Assembly (NCBI GenBank): GCA_938023515.1
Contig: CALJDR010000007.1
Coordinates: 1 to 29,163, forward strand
DNA length: 29,163 nt
Origin: an uncultured Flavobacteriales bacterium
GTDB lineage: Bacteria > Bacteroidota > Bacteroidia > Flavobacteriales > UBA1820
Direction of reading: 5' to 3'
Shown here: positions 8,482 to 16,885 of the stretch, piece after piece
Layout: each line of letters opens with the position of its first letter
How positions within the stretch are numbered: the stretch's first letter is position 1
Position numbers and translations under genes: made by a program
The notes under the pieces: model-generated
What the model was told of the DNA's origin: nothing
The model's input: only the letters and a program-made list of their open reading frames with translations
Database searches by the model: none

Positions 8482-8958
8482 ATGAAAAACGTATTTTATT
8501 ATGACACCCCGATTGGAAAGATCGGGATAGCCGATAACGGGGACTTCGTGACCGGCCTGTTCTTCGGGGATACCTACCGGCCGCAAGGTGCGCAGGAAAA
8601 GGAAACATCCCTGATAAAGAGAACGATGGAACAACTCCGGGAGTATTTCGCCGGTGTCCGCACAGAGTTTGACATACCGGTGGCCCTGCAGGGGACTGAA
8701 TTCCAGACGCAGGTGTGGAAAGCCCTGATGGTGATCCCTTATGGGCAGACCTGTACGTACGGAGAGTTGGCTGCCCGGATCGGAAATCCCAAAGCGTTCC
8801 GGGCCGTAGGCATGGCCAACAACCGTAATCCGGTGTCCATTATCGTGCCGTGCCACCGGGTGATAGGGGCTTCCGGGAAACTGGTGGGCTACGGCGGAGG
8901 CTTGAACGTAAAAGAGCGTTTGCTCGATCTCGAACGGAAAACAAGCGAAAAACGATAA
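8482..8958 (+). CDS. ogt: Methylated-DNA--protein-cysteine methyltransferase
   Basis: A 158-residue Ogt/MGMT suicide repair protein that transfers the alkyl group from O6-alkylguanine to its own cysteine. The N-terminal domain (1-70) is followed by the DNA-binding/alkyl-acceptor domain with GTEFQTQVWKAL, IPYGQTCTYGELA, the Arg finger stretch AFRAVGMANNRNP, and the active site IVPCHRVIG with Cys124 as alkyl acceptor. The ATG at 8482 is preferred over 8455 because of the -7 box at 8441-8448. The cytoplasmic protein stands divergent from the gal operon; pnuC follows after 62 bases and may be cotranscribed. Confidence 0.95.
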   Translation: MKNVFYYDTPIGKIGIADNGDFVTGLFFGDTYRPQGAQEKETSLIKRTMEQLREYFAGVRTEFDIPVALQGTEFQTQVWKALMVIPYGQTCTYGELAARIGNPKAFRAVGMANNRNPVSIIVPCHRVIGASGKLVGYGGGLNVKERLLDLERKTSEKR

Positions 8959-9020
8959 AAAGAACGGAATGTGGGAAGAGGGCGGGTGTGCCCGGCCGGT
9001 AATGAAGTGATCTTTTGACG

Positions 9021-9620
9021 ATGGATTGGAAATTGACCCTGCAGATCATAGGGATAATTTTGGGGCTGCTTTACCTCTGGCTGGAATACCGGGCGAATAT
9101 TTACCTGTGGGTGGTGGGCCTCGTGATGCCGGTAGTGCACGGCGCGCTGTACTACAAGGCGGGGTTGTATGCCGACAGTTCGATGCAGGTGTATTATGTG
9201 CTGGCCGGGCTTTACGGCTGGCTGGTGTGGCGCAATGCGCCCCGGAAAAGCAAATACATCCATATTACCCATACGCCATCCCGACTGATCCTGCCTTTGG
9301 CGGGCGTATATGTAGCGGCCCATCTGACTATTTATTTCGTGCTGGTAAATTTCACGAACAGTACGGTGCCTTTCTGGGACAGTTTCACCACGGCGCTGTG
9401 CATCGTGGCCATGTGGATGCTTTCGCGCAAATACGCCGAGCAATGGCTGGTGTGGCTCGTGGTGGATGTGACCACCGTCGGGCTTTATATCTACAAAGAC
9501 ATTCCTTTTACGGCGGGACTTTATGGGCTCTACTCGGTGCTGGCGGTATTCGGCTATTTCCGCTGGCGGCGGATGATACGGGAGGACCGGGCGCATCGGA
9601 CGGCTTTGTCGCAGGCATAA
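9021..9620 (+). CDS. pnuC: PnuC-family nicotinamide (or thiamine-type vitamin) transporter
   Basis: A 199-residue integral membrane protein with about seven predicted helices. Family marks are the N-terminal QIIGIILGLLYLWLEYRANIYLW block, the YYVLAGLYGWLVWR segment, and the C-terminal WLVVDVTTVGLYIYKDIPFTAGLYG, which line the substrate channel in PnuC proteins. PnuC transporters move nicotinamide riboside by facilitated diffusion trapped by intracellular phosphorylation; related PnuT proteins of Bacteroidetes carry thiamine. No NadR, NAD or thiamine gene adjoins it and the 62-base leader is too short for a TPP riboswitch, so the vitamin cannot be decided. The ATG at 9021 is used rather than the TTG two codons earlier. 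Confidence 0.88.
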   Translation: MDWKLTLQIIGIILGLLYLWLEYRANIYLWVVGLVMPVVHGALYYKAGLYADSSMQVYYVLAGLYGWLVWRNAPRKSKYIHITHTPSRLILPLAGVYVAAHLTIYFVLVNFTNSTVPFWDSFTTALCIVAMWMLSRKYAEQWLVWLVVDVTTVGLYIYKDIPFTAGLYGLYSVLAVFGYFRWRRMIREDRAHRTALSQA

Positions 9621-9652
9621 GTTTTCGGGGATATACAGGGGCTGATTTTTTT

Positions 9653-9684
9653 CTTGGAAATTATTTCTTTTTTGATTATATTTG
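9653..9684 (+). promoter_or_regulatory. Promoter of the orphan portal gene
   Basis: CTTG (9653-9656) and TATATTTG (9677-9684) are separated by 20 bases, a good match to the host TTTG / TAnnTTTG promoter. The transcript should begin near 9690, which makes the in-frame ATG at 9688 unlikely and supports the ATG at 9733. Confidence 0.65.
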
Positions 9685-9732
9685 TAGATGAGACAGTGCA
9701 AGGAGCACGGGACAAATAAAATCGGAAAAGAA

Positions 9733-11166
9733 ATGAAGATAGAAGACATTACCCAGAGTACATTGGCCGCCGATATGGTCGAAGCCCTGAAAAAACGCGC
9801 GACGCCCCAGCCGGAGATCGGGCAGTTGAAGAAACAGTATTTCCCCCAGGGGCACCGGATATTCGATACCTCGGAGCGCCCGGACAAGATTGTGCGGGGT
9901 GCGGACGGAGAAATGGAACGGTTTGAAAAAGTAGCGAGAATCGCCCTGCCATTGCAAAGGGTCATCGTGGAGCGCGCGGTGGCTTTCCTGTTCGGGCATC
10001 CGGTAAAAGTGAGCTGTGCGGCGGAAAGCGACCGGCAGGCAGCGGCATTCGAAGCGGTCAAGCGGACACTGGCCGACAACAAGATAGACTCCCTCAACCG
10101 TCGTCTGGCCCGTACCGTGATGTGGGAGACGGAAGCCGCCGAACTGTGGTATCCGGTGGCGGAGAACGGTTTTTGGGAGCATATCGGCCGGGACGAGCGC
10201 TTTTCTTTCGTCAGGGAAGTCGCTCCGCAGTATAAACTTCGGGTGGCGCTGTTCAGTCCTTCGCAGGGAGACCGCCTGTATCCGATGTTCGACAATTACG
10301 GCGATATGACGGCCTTTTCACGGGGTTATACCACGGTTTCGGACGGGCAGGAGAAAGAGTTTTTCGAGACGTATACCGATACCGAGATCGTCTATTTCGA
10401 ACGGACGGACAAAGGGGCCTGGCAGCTGACCAGCCGCCGGGAGAACCGGCTGGGAAAAATACCGGTGGTCTATGCCCGGCAGGATAAATGCGAATGGGCC
10501 GACGTGCAGGGGCTTATAGAACGGCTGGAAAAACTGCTTTCCAATTTTGCCGATACGAACGATTACCATGCTTCGCCGAAAATATTCGTCACCGGGGAAA
10601 TCCGCGGTTTTGCCCGCAAGGGGGAGACCGGTGCGATCATCGAAGGGGAGGCCAATTCGACGGCACAATACCTTTCCTGGCAGCAGGCCCCGGAATCGGT
10701 GCGTCTGGAGATCAGTACGCTGCTCAATATGATATACAGCACCACTCAGACGCCGGATATATCTTTCGAGTCCGTCAAAGGGCTGCCGAGTTTATCCGGA
10801 GTGGCGCTGCGTATGCTTTTCCTGGACGCCCACCTGAAAGTGCAGAACAAGAGCGAGCTTTTCGGGGAGTACCTCGAGCGGCGTATGAATATTGTCAAAC
10901 GCTATCTGGCGGTGCTCAACAAAGAACTGGATCCGCATGTGCAGCAGATAGAGGTGTGCCAGCGTATCGAGCCGTTCATGGTGGACGACCGTTCGGCGAT
11001 GATCCAGGCCCTGAACATGGCCAACGGTGGCCGGGAGCTCGTATCCCAGCGCACGTCGGTGCGCATGGCGGGCCTTTCCGACGATCCGGACGGGGAATAC
11101 GAGCGCATCGTAGCCGAAAAGGATGCCGAAAGAATCACCGACGGCACCCTGAACATCGGAGGATAA
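9733..11166 (+). CDS. Phage portal protein, SPP1 Gp6-like, orphan
   Basis: A 477-residue protein that I recognise as the SPP1 Gp6-like portal family: PQPEIGQLKKQYFPQGHRIFD at the N-terminus, RIALPLQRVIVERAVAFLFGHPVKV (the conserved early helix), a central NRLGKIPVVYARQDKCEWADVQGLIERLEKLLSNFADTNDY block, TTQTPDISFESVKGLPSLSGVALRMLFLDAH, and a terminal helical DDPDGEYERIVAEKDAERITDG. Portals form the dodecameric DNA channel at one capsid vertex. No terminase, capsid, protease or tail gene lies beside it; the neighbours are pnuC and tig. It is full length without frameshift, has a host-type promoter (9653-9684), and its composition looks like its neighbours, suggesting long residence. The ATG at 9733 follows a purine-rich GGAAAAGAA. 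Family call is from motif memory; present role is unknown. Confidence 0.75.
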   Translation: MKIEDITQSTLAADMVEALKKRATPQPEIGQLKKQYFPQGHRIFDTSERPDKIVRGADGEMERFEKVARIALPLQRVIVERAVAFLFGHPVKVSCAAESDRQAAAFEAVKRTLADNKIDSLNRRLARTVMWETEAAELWYPVAENGFWEHIGRDERFSFVREVAPQYKLRVALFSPSQGDRLYPMFDNYGDMTAFSRGYTTVSDGQEKEFFETYTDTEIVYFERTDKGAWQLTSRRENRLGKIPVVYARQDKCEWADVQGLIERLEKLLSNFADTNDYHASPKIFVTGEIRGFARKGETGAIIEGEANSTAQYLSWQQAPESVRLEISTLLNMIYSTTQTPDISFESVKGLPSLSGVALRMLFLDAHLKVQNKSELFGEYLERRMNIVKRYLAVLNKELDPHVQQIEVCQRIEPFMVDDRSAMIQALNMANGGRELVSQRTSVRMAGLSDDPDGEYERIVAEKDAERITDGTLNIGG

Positions 11167-11170
11167 AATT

Positions 11171-11200
11171 TTTGAAAACCGGAGAAAAAGAGTACCTTTG
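11171..11200 (+). promoter_or_regulatory. Promoter of tig
   Basis: TTTG (11171-11174), an 18-base spacer and an exact TACCTTTG (11193-11200) form a near-ideal Bacteroidetes promoter. It starts transcription about 45 bases before the tig ATG. Confidence 0.75.
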
Positions 11201-11253
11201 CGCTCTTGTAAACAAGCAAGATAAAAGGTAATATATAAGCGCTTAATAAACAG

Positions 11254-12600
11254 ATGAAAGTTTCGAGAGAGAACAAAGACGCCCTGAATGCCGTCATCAA
11301 AGTGGAGGTAGCCGAGGCCGACTACAGTCAGGCTGTGGAAAAATCACTTCAGAATATCCGCAAGAATGCCAATATCCCCGGGTTCCGCAAAGGAATGGTG
11401 CCCGCTTCGGTTATCCAGAAGCAGTACGGCGCGATGACCATGGCCGAGGAGATCAATAAACTGGTCAACAATGCAGTGGACGAGCACATCCGCAACGAAA
11501 AGCTCGATATTTTCGGACAACCGCTGCCCCTGCCCCAGAACATCGACTGGGAAACGGCTAAGGATTTCTCTTTCGAATTTGAGATCGGCATTATCCCCCA
11601 GGTGACGGTAAAACCGGAAGACGCTTCTAAAAAAGTGGTTTCCTACCGCATAAAGGTGAGCCCGGAATATATCGACGACCATATCGCTTCGCTGGCCAAG
11701 CGTTTCGGCAAGATGACCGAGACTGAGGCGGTAGAGAAAAAATCCGACGTGGTAGTCACTATCGAGGCTAAGGATAAGGACGGCAATCTGTACCAGCCCG
11801 GCGCTTACAAGGAAGGGGTGGTGATCGTGGAAGATATGAAGAATGCCAAGAACTTCATCGGCAAGAAAGTTGGCGACATAGTAGAGGTATCCCCGAAGGA
11901 TTTCAAATCCGTGACGCGCCTGTCCCAGTTCCTGGGCAAATCGGCCGATGAATGCGAGGATTTCACCGATACGCTGAATTTGACTATTACCCGTATCTCC
12001 AACGTGGAACCTCACGCACTGGATAAGGATCTTTTCGACCGGCTGTACGGCGAGGGGGTGATAGCCGACGAAGCGGCTTTCCGTCAGAAGATACAGGACG
12101 AGGCCGAAGCGGCTTTCCGCGGCGAGACCGATGCCCAGATGATGAACGATACGATCGATTACCTGATCGAAAATACGAAATTCGATCTGCCGCTCGATTT
12201 CCTCAAACGCTGGATGATGGCTACGGCTGAAAAACCGATGACCGAAGAGGAAGCCGACAAGCAGATGAAAGATTCCGAAAAAGGACTCCGCTACCAGCTC
12301 ATCGAAACCCAGTTGCTGATGGACAACGGGGTGCGTATCGATTATCCGATGATCGAAGAGCGCGCCAAAGCCTTGATCCGTATGCAGATGGCCCAGTACG
12401 GTCAGGCCGATATGACCGACGAGCAGCTGTCTCCCATCGTGGAACGCGTGCTGAAAAACCGCGAGGAAGTGGGCCGTATCCAGAGTATGATCATCCGCGA
12501 AAAGCTGATGGAGATCTTCAAGGAAAAGGTATCCGGTAAACAGAAGGAAGTGACTCTCGACGAGTTTGTCAAAGCCGTGGCCGGAGCCAAGAAGAAATAA
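11254..12600 (+). CDS. tig: Trigger factor chaperone
   Basis: A 448-residue ribosome-associated chaperone. Residues 1-~115 are the ribosome-binding domain with the signature IPGFRKGMVP (Gly43-Phe-Arg-Lys46), which docks on L23 at the exit tunnel. The middle region (about 150-245) corresponds to the FKBP-like domain but is degenerate, as is usual in Bacteroidetes, so prolyl isomerase activity is doubtful. The remainder is the helical C-terminal chaperone cradle. It has its own promoter at 11171-11200 and terminator at 12623-12656, so it is monocistronic despite lying near clpP and clpX. Confidence 0.95.
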   Translation: MKVSRENKDALNAVIKVEVAEADYSQAVEKSLQNIRKNANIPGFRKGMVPASVIQKQYGAMTMAEEINKLVNNAVDEHIRNEKLDIFGQPLPLPQNIDWETAKDFSFEFEIGIIPQVTVKPEDASKKVVSYRIKVSPEYIDDHIASLAKRFGKMTETEAVEKKSDVVVTIEAKDKDGNLYQPGAYKEGVVIVEDMKNAKNFIGKKVGDIVEVSPKDFKSVTRLSQFLGKSADECEDFTDTLNLTITRISNVEPHALDKDLFDRLYGEGVIADEAAFRQKIQDEAEAAFRGETDAQMMNDTIDYLIENTKFDLPLDFLKRWMMATAEKPMTEEEADKQMKDSEKGLRYQLIETQLLMDNGVRIDYPMIEERAKALIRMQMAQYGQADMTDEQLSPIVERVLKNREEVGRIQSMIIREKLMEIFKEKVSGKQKEVTLDEFVKAVAGAKKK

Positions 12601-12622
12601 TGAGTTTCGTTCCTCAGGACAA

Positions 12623-12656
12623 AAAGAGCGTTCCTTTTCGGGGACGCTCTTTTTTT
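12623..12656 (+). terminator. Terminator after tig
   Basis: A 12-bp stem AAAGAGCGTTCC (12623-12634) / GGGACGCTCTTT (12641-12652) with one G-U pair, a 6-base loop, and T residues through 12656. Confidence 0.92.
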
Positions 12657-12735
12657 CTGGGGCCGGGGAAAGGGTTAATTTCCTTATTTTATGTATTTTT
12701 ACAGGCGCATTGAAATTATTGCGCAGCATATCGTT

Positions 12736-13845
12736 ATGAAAAAGAGAGAGAAAAAGAATACCGTCTGGCTGATCCTGATCGTGGCCGTGATCTGTTCGTC
12801 CCTCGTGGCTTTGCTCAATTCGATGGGTTTCCAGCATGTGCTGGCTACGCTGTTGTCCGTTTCTTCGCTGGTAGTAGCCGCCGTGGGTGTTATATTGGTG
12901 TACCGGGAGTTGGAAATGACCAACGATATTGCCGAGGCGGAGTTCATCGCCAATATCAATACGGCTTTTGTCACCAATCCCGAATACAAAAAAGTCTATG
13001 TTGCGCTGGACAAATACCAGCGGTTGTTGGGCTGTGCGGCGGGCAGGGAAATGCTGCGCCAGGCGGAAAAAGATATCGAGGAACTGGACAACAGTTCGAT
13101 TTCCAATTACCTGACTTTTTTTGAAGTGCTGAACGTGTTGCGCAAAAAAGAGGTGATGAAGATCAGCACGATCGACGACCTTTTCGCCTACCGGTTTTTC
13201 ATCGCGACGCGCAACAAGTGCATATACCGCCGGAAGATCGCCAAAGGCAATTTCAGGAATATCTTGGAACTGCAGGAGCTTTGGGAGCAGTACCGCCGGG
13301 AGAACGGGCTCGAAATGTACGGGGAAGAGCTTTGCGGGGACGAAGTGTCCTTTGTCCGGATGGGGGCCCCTTACCTGAGGGACGTGCTGGAGATACAGTC
13401 GGAAACTTTCGCCCATATCGAGGATGCACAGCTTTTGCGGGCCAATTCCGAAGCGGCCTTATACGATTGCCTGGTAAACCATTATGTGGTGGGGGCTTTC
13501 TGCAACGGTGAACTGATGGGATTCGGGGTGCTTTATTTCGCCCGGGATACGGAGGAAAACCTGGCGCAGTATGTCCGGACCGATGTGGACGATTATTCGG
13601 TGTATGCCAATATCAAACTGATCATCGTGCGGGAAGCCTACCGGGGCCGGGGCTTACAGAAACAGATGATGGAAAGGCTCGAAGCCGCGGCCCGAAAACG
13701 GGGTATCCGCGAACTCTTTGCCACAATATCTCCGCAGAACGTGCACAGCGAGAACAATTTCCTGGCGATGGGTTACACAAAGGAAGGATATGTGGAACAC
13801 AAATACGGCAATTACGACCGCAATGTATTTGCCAAGGTTTTATAA
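12736..13845 (+). CDS. Membrane-anchored GNAT-family N-acetyltransferase
   Basis: A 369-residue three-part protein. A basic start (MKKREKKN) leads into two membrane helices (about 9-29 and 33-56). A helical middle domain (about 57-180) of the kind seen in DUF4760-like membrane proteins follows (AEFIANINTAFVTNPEYKKVY, ISNYLTFFEVLNVLRKKEV). Residues about 205-369 are a GNAT fold with the acetyl-CoA pyrophosphate loop Arg303-Gly-Arg-Gly-Leu307 and the late FLAMGYTKEGYV segment. It would place an acetyltransferase on the cytoplasmic face of the membrane. The substrate is not evident. It sits between tig and clpP, two genes often adjacent. The ATG at 12736 is chosen over 12691 because it directly starts the basic leader; the upstream codons lie in the probable promoter region. 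Confidence 0.75.
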   Translation: MKKREKKNTVWLILIVAVICSSLVALLNSMGFQHVLATLLSVSSLVVAAVGVILVYRELEMTNDIAEAEFIANINTAFVTNPEYKKVYVALDKYQRLLGCAAGREMLRQAEKDIEELDNSSISNYLTFFEVLNVLRKKEVMKISTIDDLFAYRFFIATRNKCIYRRKIAKGNFRNILELQELWEQYRRENGLEMYGEELCGDEVSFVRMGAPYLRDVLEIQSETFAHIEDAQLLRANSEAALYDCLVNHYVVGAFCNGELMGFGVLYFARDTEENLAQYVRTDVDDYSVYANIKLIIVREAYRGRGLQKQMMERLEAAARKRGIRELFATISPQNVHSENNFLAMGYTKEGYVEHKYGNYDRNVFAKVL

Positions 13846-13890
13846 CAACCGTTTGCCCGCCTCCTTTTAGGATAAGCCGGGCTATTTTTT

Positions 13891-13898
13891 TATCTTTG
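13891..13898 (+). promoter_or_regulatory. -7 element of clpPX promoter
   Basis: TATCTTTG is an exact TAnnTTTG box 21 bases before the clpP ATG. A T-rich stretch precedes it but no clean TTTG -33 box is seen. It implies a short leader of about 14 bases. Confidence 0.6.
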
Positions 13899-13918
13899 CA
13901 TATAGACAATATAATACG

Positions 13919-14614
13919 ATGAAAGAAAAAGACGAATTCCGGAAATATGCCGTAGGGCATCTGGGGATATCCAGTTACCAGTTGGACAGTTACGCCTCCG
14001 TTTACGGGGAATACATATCGCCTACGGTGATAGAAGAACGGCAGATGAACGTGGCGCAGATGGACGTTTTCTCGCGCCTGATGATGGACCGGATCATATT
14101 CCTGGGGACAGGGGTGAACGATTATGTGGCTAATATCATCCAGGGACAACTCCTGTTCCTCTCCTCGGTGGATGCCACCAAGGACATAAGCATTTACATC
14201 AATTCCCCCGGCGGCGTAGTGTATGCCGGATTAGGGATTTACGACACGATGCAGTTCATCGGGCCCGACGTGGCCACGATCTGCACCGGTATGGCGGCCT
14301 CGATGGCGGCGGTATTGCTGTGCGCCGGAGCGAAAGGAAAGCGCTCGGCCCTTAAGCATTCCCGTACGATGATCCACCAGCCGATGGGCGGTGCACAGGG
14401 GCAGGTGTCTGATATCGAGATCACAGCCCGGGAGATCAAAAAACTCCGCGACGAACTGTACAACATCATGGCGGATCATACCGGCCAGACGTTCAAAAAG
14501 ATCGAGAAAGATTCCGACCGCGACTACTGGATGACCTCCCAGGAAGCGCTGGCTTACGGAATGATAGACGAGATACTCGAAAAAAAAGCGACCGAGCCGG
14601 CCGGCAAGAAATAA
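13919..14614 (+). CDS. clpP: ATP-dependent Clp protease proteolytic subunit
   Basis: A 231-residue serine protease that assembles into a double heptameric ring and degrades proteins fed by ClpX. The catalytic triad is Ser128 (GMAASM), His153 (TMIHQPMGG) and Asp202 (SDRDYWM); the Ser-His and His-Asp spacings match E. coli ClpP. It is longer than E. coli ClpP at the N-terminus, with about 25-30 residues that could include a propeptide. SINSPGGVV-type and IFLGTGVND motifs are typical. The clpX gene follows after 37 bases, forming a clpP-clpX operon from the promoter at 13891-13898. Confidence 0.96.
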   Translation: MKEKDEFRKYAVGHLGISSYQLDSYASVYGEYISPTVIEERQMNVAQMDVFSRLMMDRIIFLGTGVNDYVANIIQGQLLFLSSVDATKDISIYINSPGGVVYAGLGIYDTMQFIGPDVATICTGMAASMAAVLLCAGAKGKRSALKHSRTMIHQPMGGAQGQVSDIEITAREIKKLRDELYNIMADHTGQTFKKIEKDSDRDYWMTSQEALAYGMIDEILEKKATEPAGKK

Positions 14615-14651
14615 TCCTTTGAAAGGGAGTGATCCTCCTGAATGAGACGAT

Positions 14652-15875
14652 ATGGCAAACAACCAGAAACACTGTTCCTTTTGCGGCCGCCCCAAAAGCG
14701 AGACCAAACTGATGATAGCGGGCATCGGGGCAAATATATGCGACGAGTGCATCGAACAGGCGGTGAACATCCTGCACGAGGAACTTTCCGTGCCGGGAAC
14801 CGAATCCGAAGAAAACAAAGAGATATCGGAGCTTAAAAAGCCCACCGAAATAAAGGCATTTCTCGACAAGTATGTCATCGGGCAGAACGAAGCGAAAAAA
14901 GTGCTGTCCGTAGCCGTTTACAACCATTACAAACGCCTGATGCAGGCCAAAGGGGACGATGTGGAGATCGAAAAGTCCAACATCCTGATGGTCGGCCCCA
15001 CCGGTACGGGAAAAACCCTGTTGGCCCGCACGATCGCGCGCCTGCTGGATGTCCCGTTCACCATCGTGGACGCGACAGTGCTTACCGAGGCGGGCTATGT
15101 GGGAGAGGATGTCGAAACGATGCTCACCCGGCTGCTCCAGGCGGCGGATTACGATGTGAAAAAGGCCGAAAGGGGGATCGTGTTCATCGACGAGATAGAC
15201 AAGATCGCCCGTAAGAGCGACAATCCCTCCATTACCCGGGACGTATCCGGAGAGGGAGTGCAGCAGGCGATGCTGAAACTCCTGGAAGGGGCTAAGGTCA
15301 ACGTGCCGCCCCAGGGAGGGCGCAAGCATCCCGAGCAAAAGTTCATCGAACTCGACACCCGGAACATCCTGTTCATCGCAGGCGGGGCGTTCGACGGGAT
15401 CGAGCGCAAGATAAGCCAGCGCCTGAACAAACAGACCGTCGGTTATTCGGCGGAAAGCAAAGGCATTATTTCCTCGGAGAATATCATGCGGTATGTGGCC
15501 CCGCAGGATCTGAAAGCGTTCGGGCTGATCCCGGAACTTATCGGGCGTCTGCCGGTGATCACCCATTTAGATATTCTCGACCGGGAAAGCCTGATCCGTA
15601 TTTTGACCGAGCCGAAGAATGCGGTAGTCAAGCAGATGAAGCGCCTGTTCGAAATGGACGGGGTAGAACTGAAAGTGGACAAAAAAGCGTTGGAGTACAT
15701 CGTGGACAAGGCCCTGGAATTCAAGATTGGGGCGCGCGGACTCCGCACCCTATGCGAGGCGGTACTCACCGATGCGATGTACAGCCTGCCGGAAAATCCG
15801 CCGAAAGAATTCCATGTTACCCAAAAATATGCCCGGGAGCAGCTGGCGAGGTTCGCCGCCCGGCAGGGAGAATAA
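14652..15875 (+). CDS. clpX: ATP-dependent Clp protease ATP-binding subunit ClpX
   Basis: A 407-residue AAA+ unfoldase that recognises, unfolds and translocates substrates into ClpP. The N-terminal zinc-binding domain has Cys8, Cys11, Cys30 and Cys33. The AAA+ core has Walker A GPTGTGKT at 115-122, the pore loop GYVGEDVE, Walker B VFIDEID with Asp180-Glu181, the insertion carrying the RKHPEQKFIELDTRNILFI sensor region, and the ELIGRLPVI motif with the arginine finger region. The C-terminal small domain has KIGARGLR sensor 2. The length is normal. It is cotranscribed with clpP. Confidence 0.97.
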   Translation: MANNQKHCSFCGRPKSETKLMIAGIGANICDECIEQAVNILHEELSVPGTESEENKEISELKKPTEIKAFLDKYVIGQNEAKKVLSVAVYNHYKRLMQAKGDDVEIEKSNILMVGPTGTGKTLLARTIARLLDVPFTIVDATVLTEAGYVGEDVETMLTRLLQAADYDVKKAERGIVFIDEIDKIARKSDNPSITRDVSGEGVQQAMLKLLEGAKVNVPPQGGRKHPEQKFIELDTRNILFIAGGAFDGIERKISQRLNKQTVGYSAESKGIISSENIMRYVAPQDLKAFGLIPELIGRLPVITHLDILDRESLIRILTEPKNAVVKQMKRLFEMDGVELKVDKKALEYIVDKALEFKIGARGLRTLCEAVLTDAMYSLPENPPKEFHVTQKYAREQLARFAARQGE

Positions 15876-15939
15876 GAAAGATGCGGCTTGGGGCCGGTGT
15901 GAAGTATAAAAATTAACAGTAGTCAGTCAACAACCGAAA

Positions 15940-16839
15940 ATGCTTAAAACGATAGACGATATTTTTTCGTTGGCAAAAGCCAAAGGCGGGAAGTGCCGCC
16001 TGGTAGTGTGTAACGCTTCCGACCACCATGCTCTGGAAGCGGCCCTGAAAGCCCGGCAAATGGGCATTGCGACCCCCATCCTGGTCGGGAGCCAGAAAGA
16101 GATCGAATCCGCAGCCTGCGAACTGGGCCAGAGTACGGAGGGTGTACAAATAGTCGACAGCTCCGATGTGGAACAGACGGTCGAGGCTTCTGTCCGGTTG
16201 GTAAGCTCCGGACAGGGGGATATCCTGATGAAAGGAGGGGTTACGACCCCGCAGATCATGAAAGGGGCCCTTAATAAGGAGTGGGGCCTGCGTACCGACC
16301 GCCTGATCTCCCATTTCGCGATGTTCCAGATACCGGCGTACCACAAACTGCTCACCCTGACGGATGCGGCGATGAACATTGCCCCGACGCTCGAGGAAAA
16401 AGCCGTCATCATACAAAATACCGTAGATTTTGCCCATAAACTGGGTATAGACCGGCCTAAAGTAGCCGTATTGGCCGCTATCGAACAGGTGAACCCCAAG
16501 ATGCAGGCGACCGTAGAGGCGGCCGAGCTCAAACGCATGAACGAGGACGGGCGGATCACCGGCTGCATCGTAGACGGCCCGCTGTCGTTCGACTTGGCAG
16601 TATCTGAAGATAGTAAGCACGACAAACATTTCGAAAGCCCCGTGGCGGCCGATGCAGATATTCTGCTCGCGCCGGACATCGAGGCCGGCAATCTGCTTTA
16701 CAAATCGTTCGCCTTTTTTACCGACTGCCGCATGTGTGCGGTCATCTTGGGGGCGGCCGCCCCGATCGTGCTCACTTCCCGGGCCGATTCGATGGATGCC
16801 AAACTGAGTTCCATTGCCCTGGCGGTGGCCGGCGCTTAA
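15940..16839 (+). CDS. ptb: Phosphate butyryltransferase (phosphotransbutyrylase-like)
   Basis: A 299-residue member of the phosphate acetyl/butyryl transferase family, which converts butyryl-CoA (or related acyl-CoA) and phosphate to acyl-phosphate and CoA. Family marks are ATPILVGS after the second strand, the GDILMKGGVTTPQIMKGAL motif, RTDRLISHFAMFQ, AVLAAIEQVNPKMQAT, and the C-terminal ILLAPDIEAGNLLYKSFAFF. It is shorter than Pta and lacks the DRTGG domain, as expected of Ptb. The buk-type kinase starts 46 bases downstream, giving the usual ptb-buk order. Chain-length preference (butyrate or branched acids) cannot be read from sequence. Confidence 0.9.
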   Translation: MLKTIDDIFSLAKAKGGKCRLVVCNASDHHALEAALKARQMGIATPILVGSQKEIESAACELGQSTEGVQIVDSSDVEQTVEASVRLVSSGQGDILMKGGVTTPQIMKGALNKEWGLRTDRLISHFAMFQIPAYHKLLTLTDAAMNIAPTLEEKAVIIQNTVDFAHKLGIDRPKVAVLAAIEQVNPKMQATVEAAELKRMNEDGRITGCIVDGPLSFDLAVSEDSKHDKHFESPVAADADILLAPDIEAGNLLYKSFAFFTDCRMCAVILGAAAPIVLTSRADSMDAKLSSIALAVAGA

Positions 16840-16885
16840 GAAAAACCGAATACTAAAAACCCCTGATAAAACAACCCTGAGATCC

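Noticed and set aside
8959..9020. TPP or NAD riboswitch before pnuC
   Set aside because: The 62-base interval is too short and no conserved riboswitch core is visible.
9621..11253. A prophage around the portal gene
   Set aside because: No integrase, terminase, capsid, tail, lysis or attachment site is seen; the neighbours pnuC and tig are host genes.
12691..12735. Upstream ATG of the GNAT gene
   Set aside because: It leaves little room for a promoter after the tig terminator and precedes the basic leader MKKREKK, which is a natural start.
11344..13416. 690-residue ORF on the minus strand
   Set aside because: Shadow of tig and the GNAT gene. It runs through the tig terminator and shows the His/Arg/Gln-rich composition of an antisense frame.
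16814..16885. Upstream ATG of the butyrate kinase
   Set aside because: It lies within ptb; the family begins immediately before YVSLVINPGS, which fits GTG at 16886.
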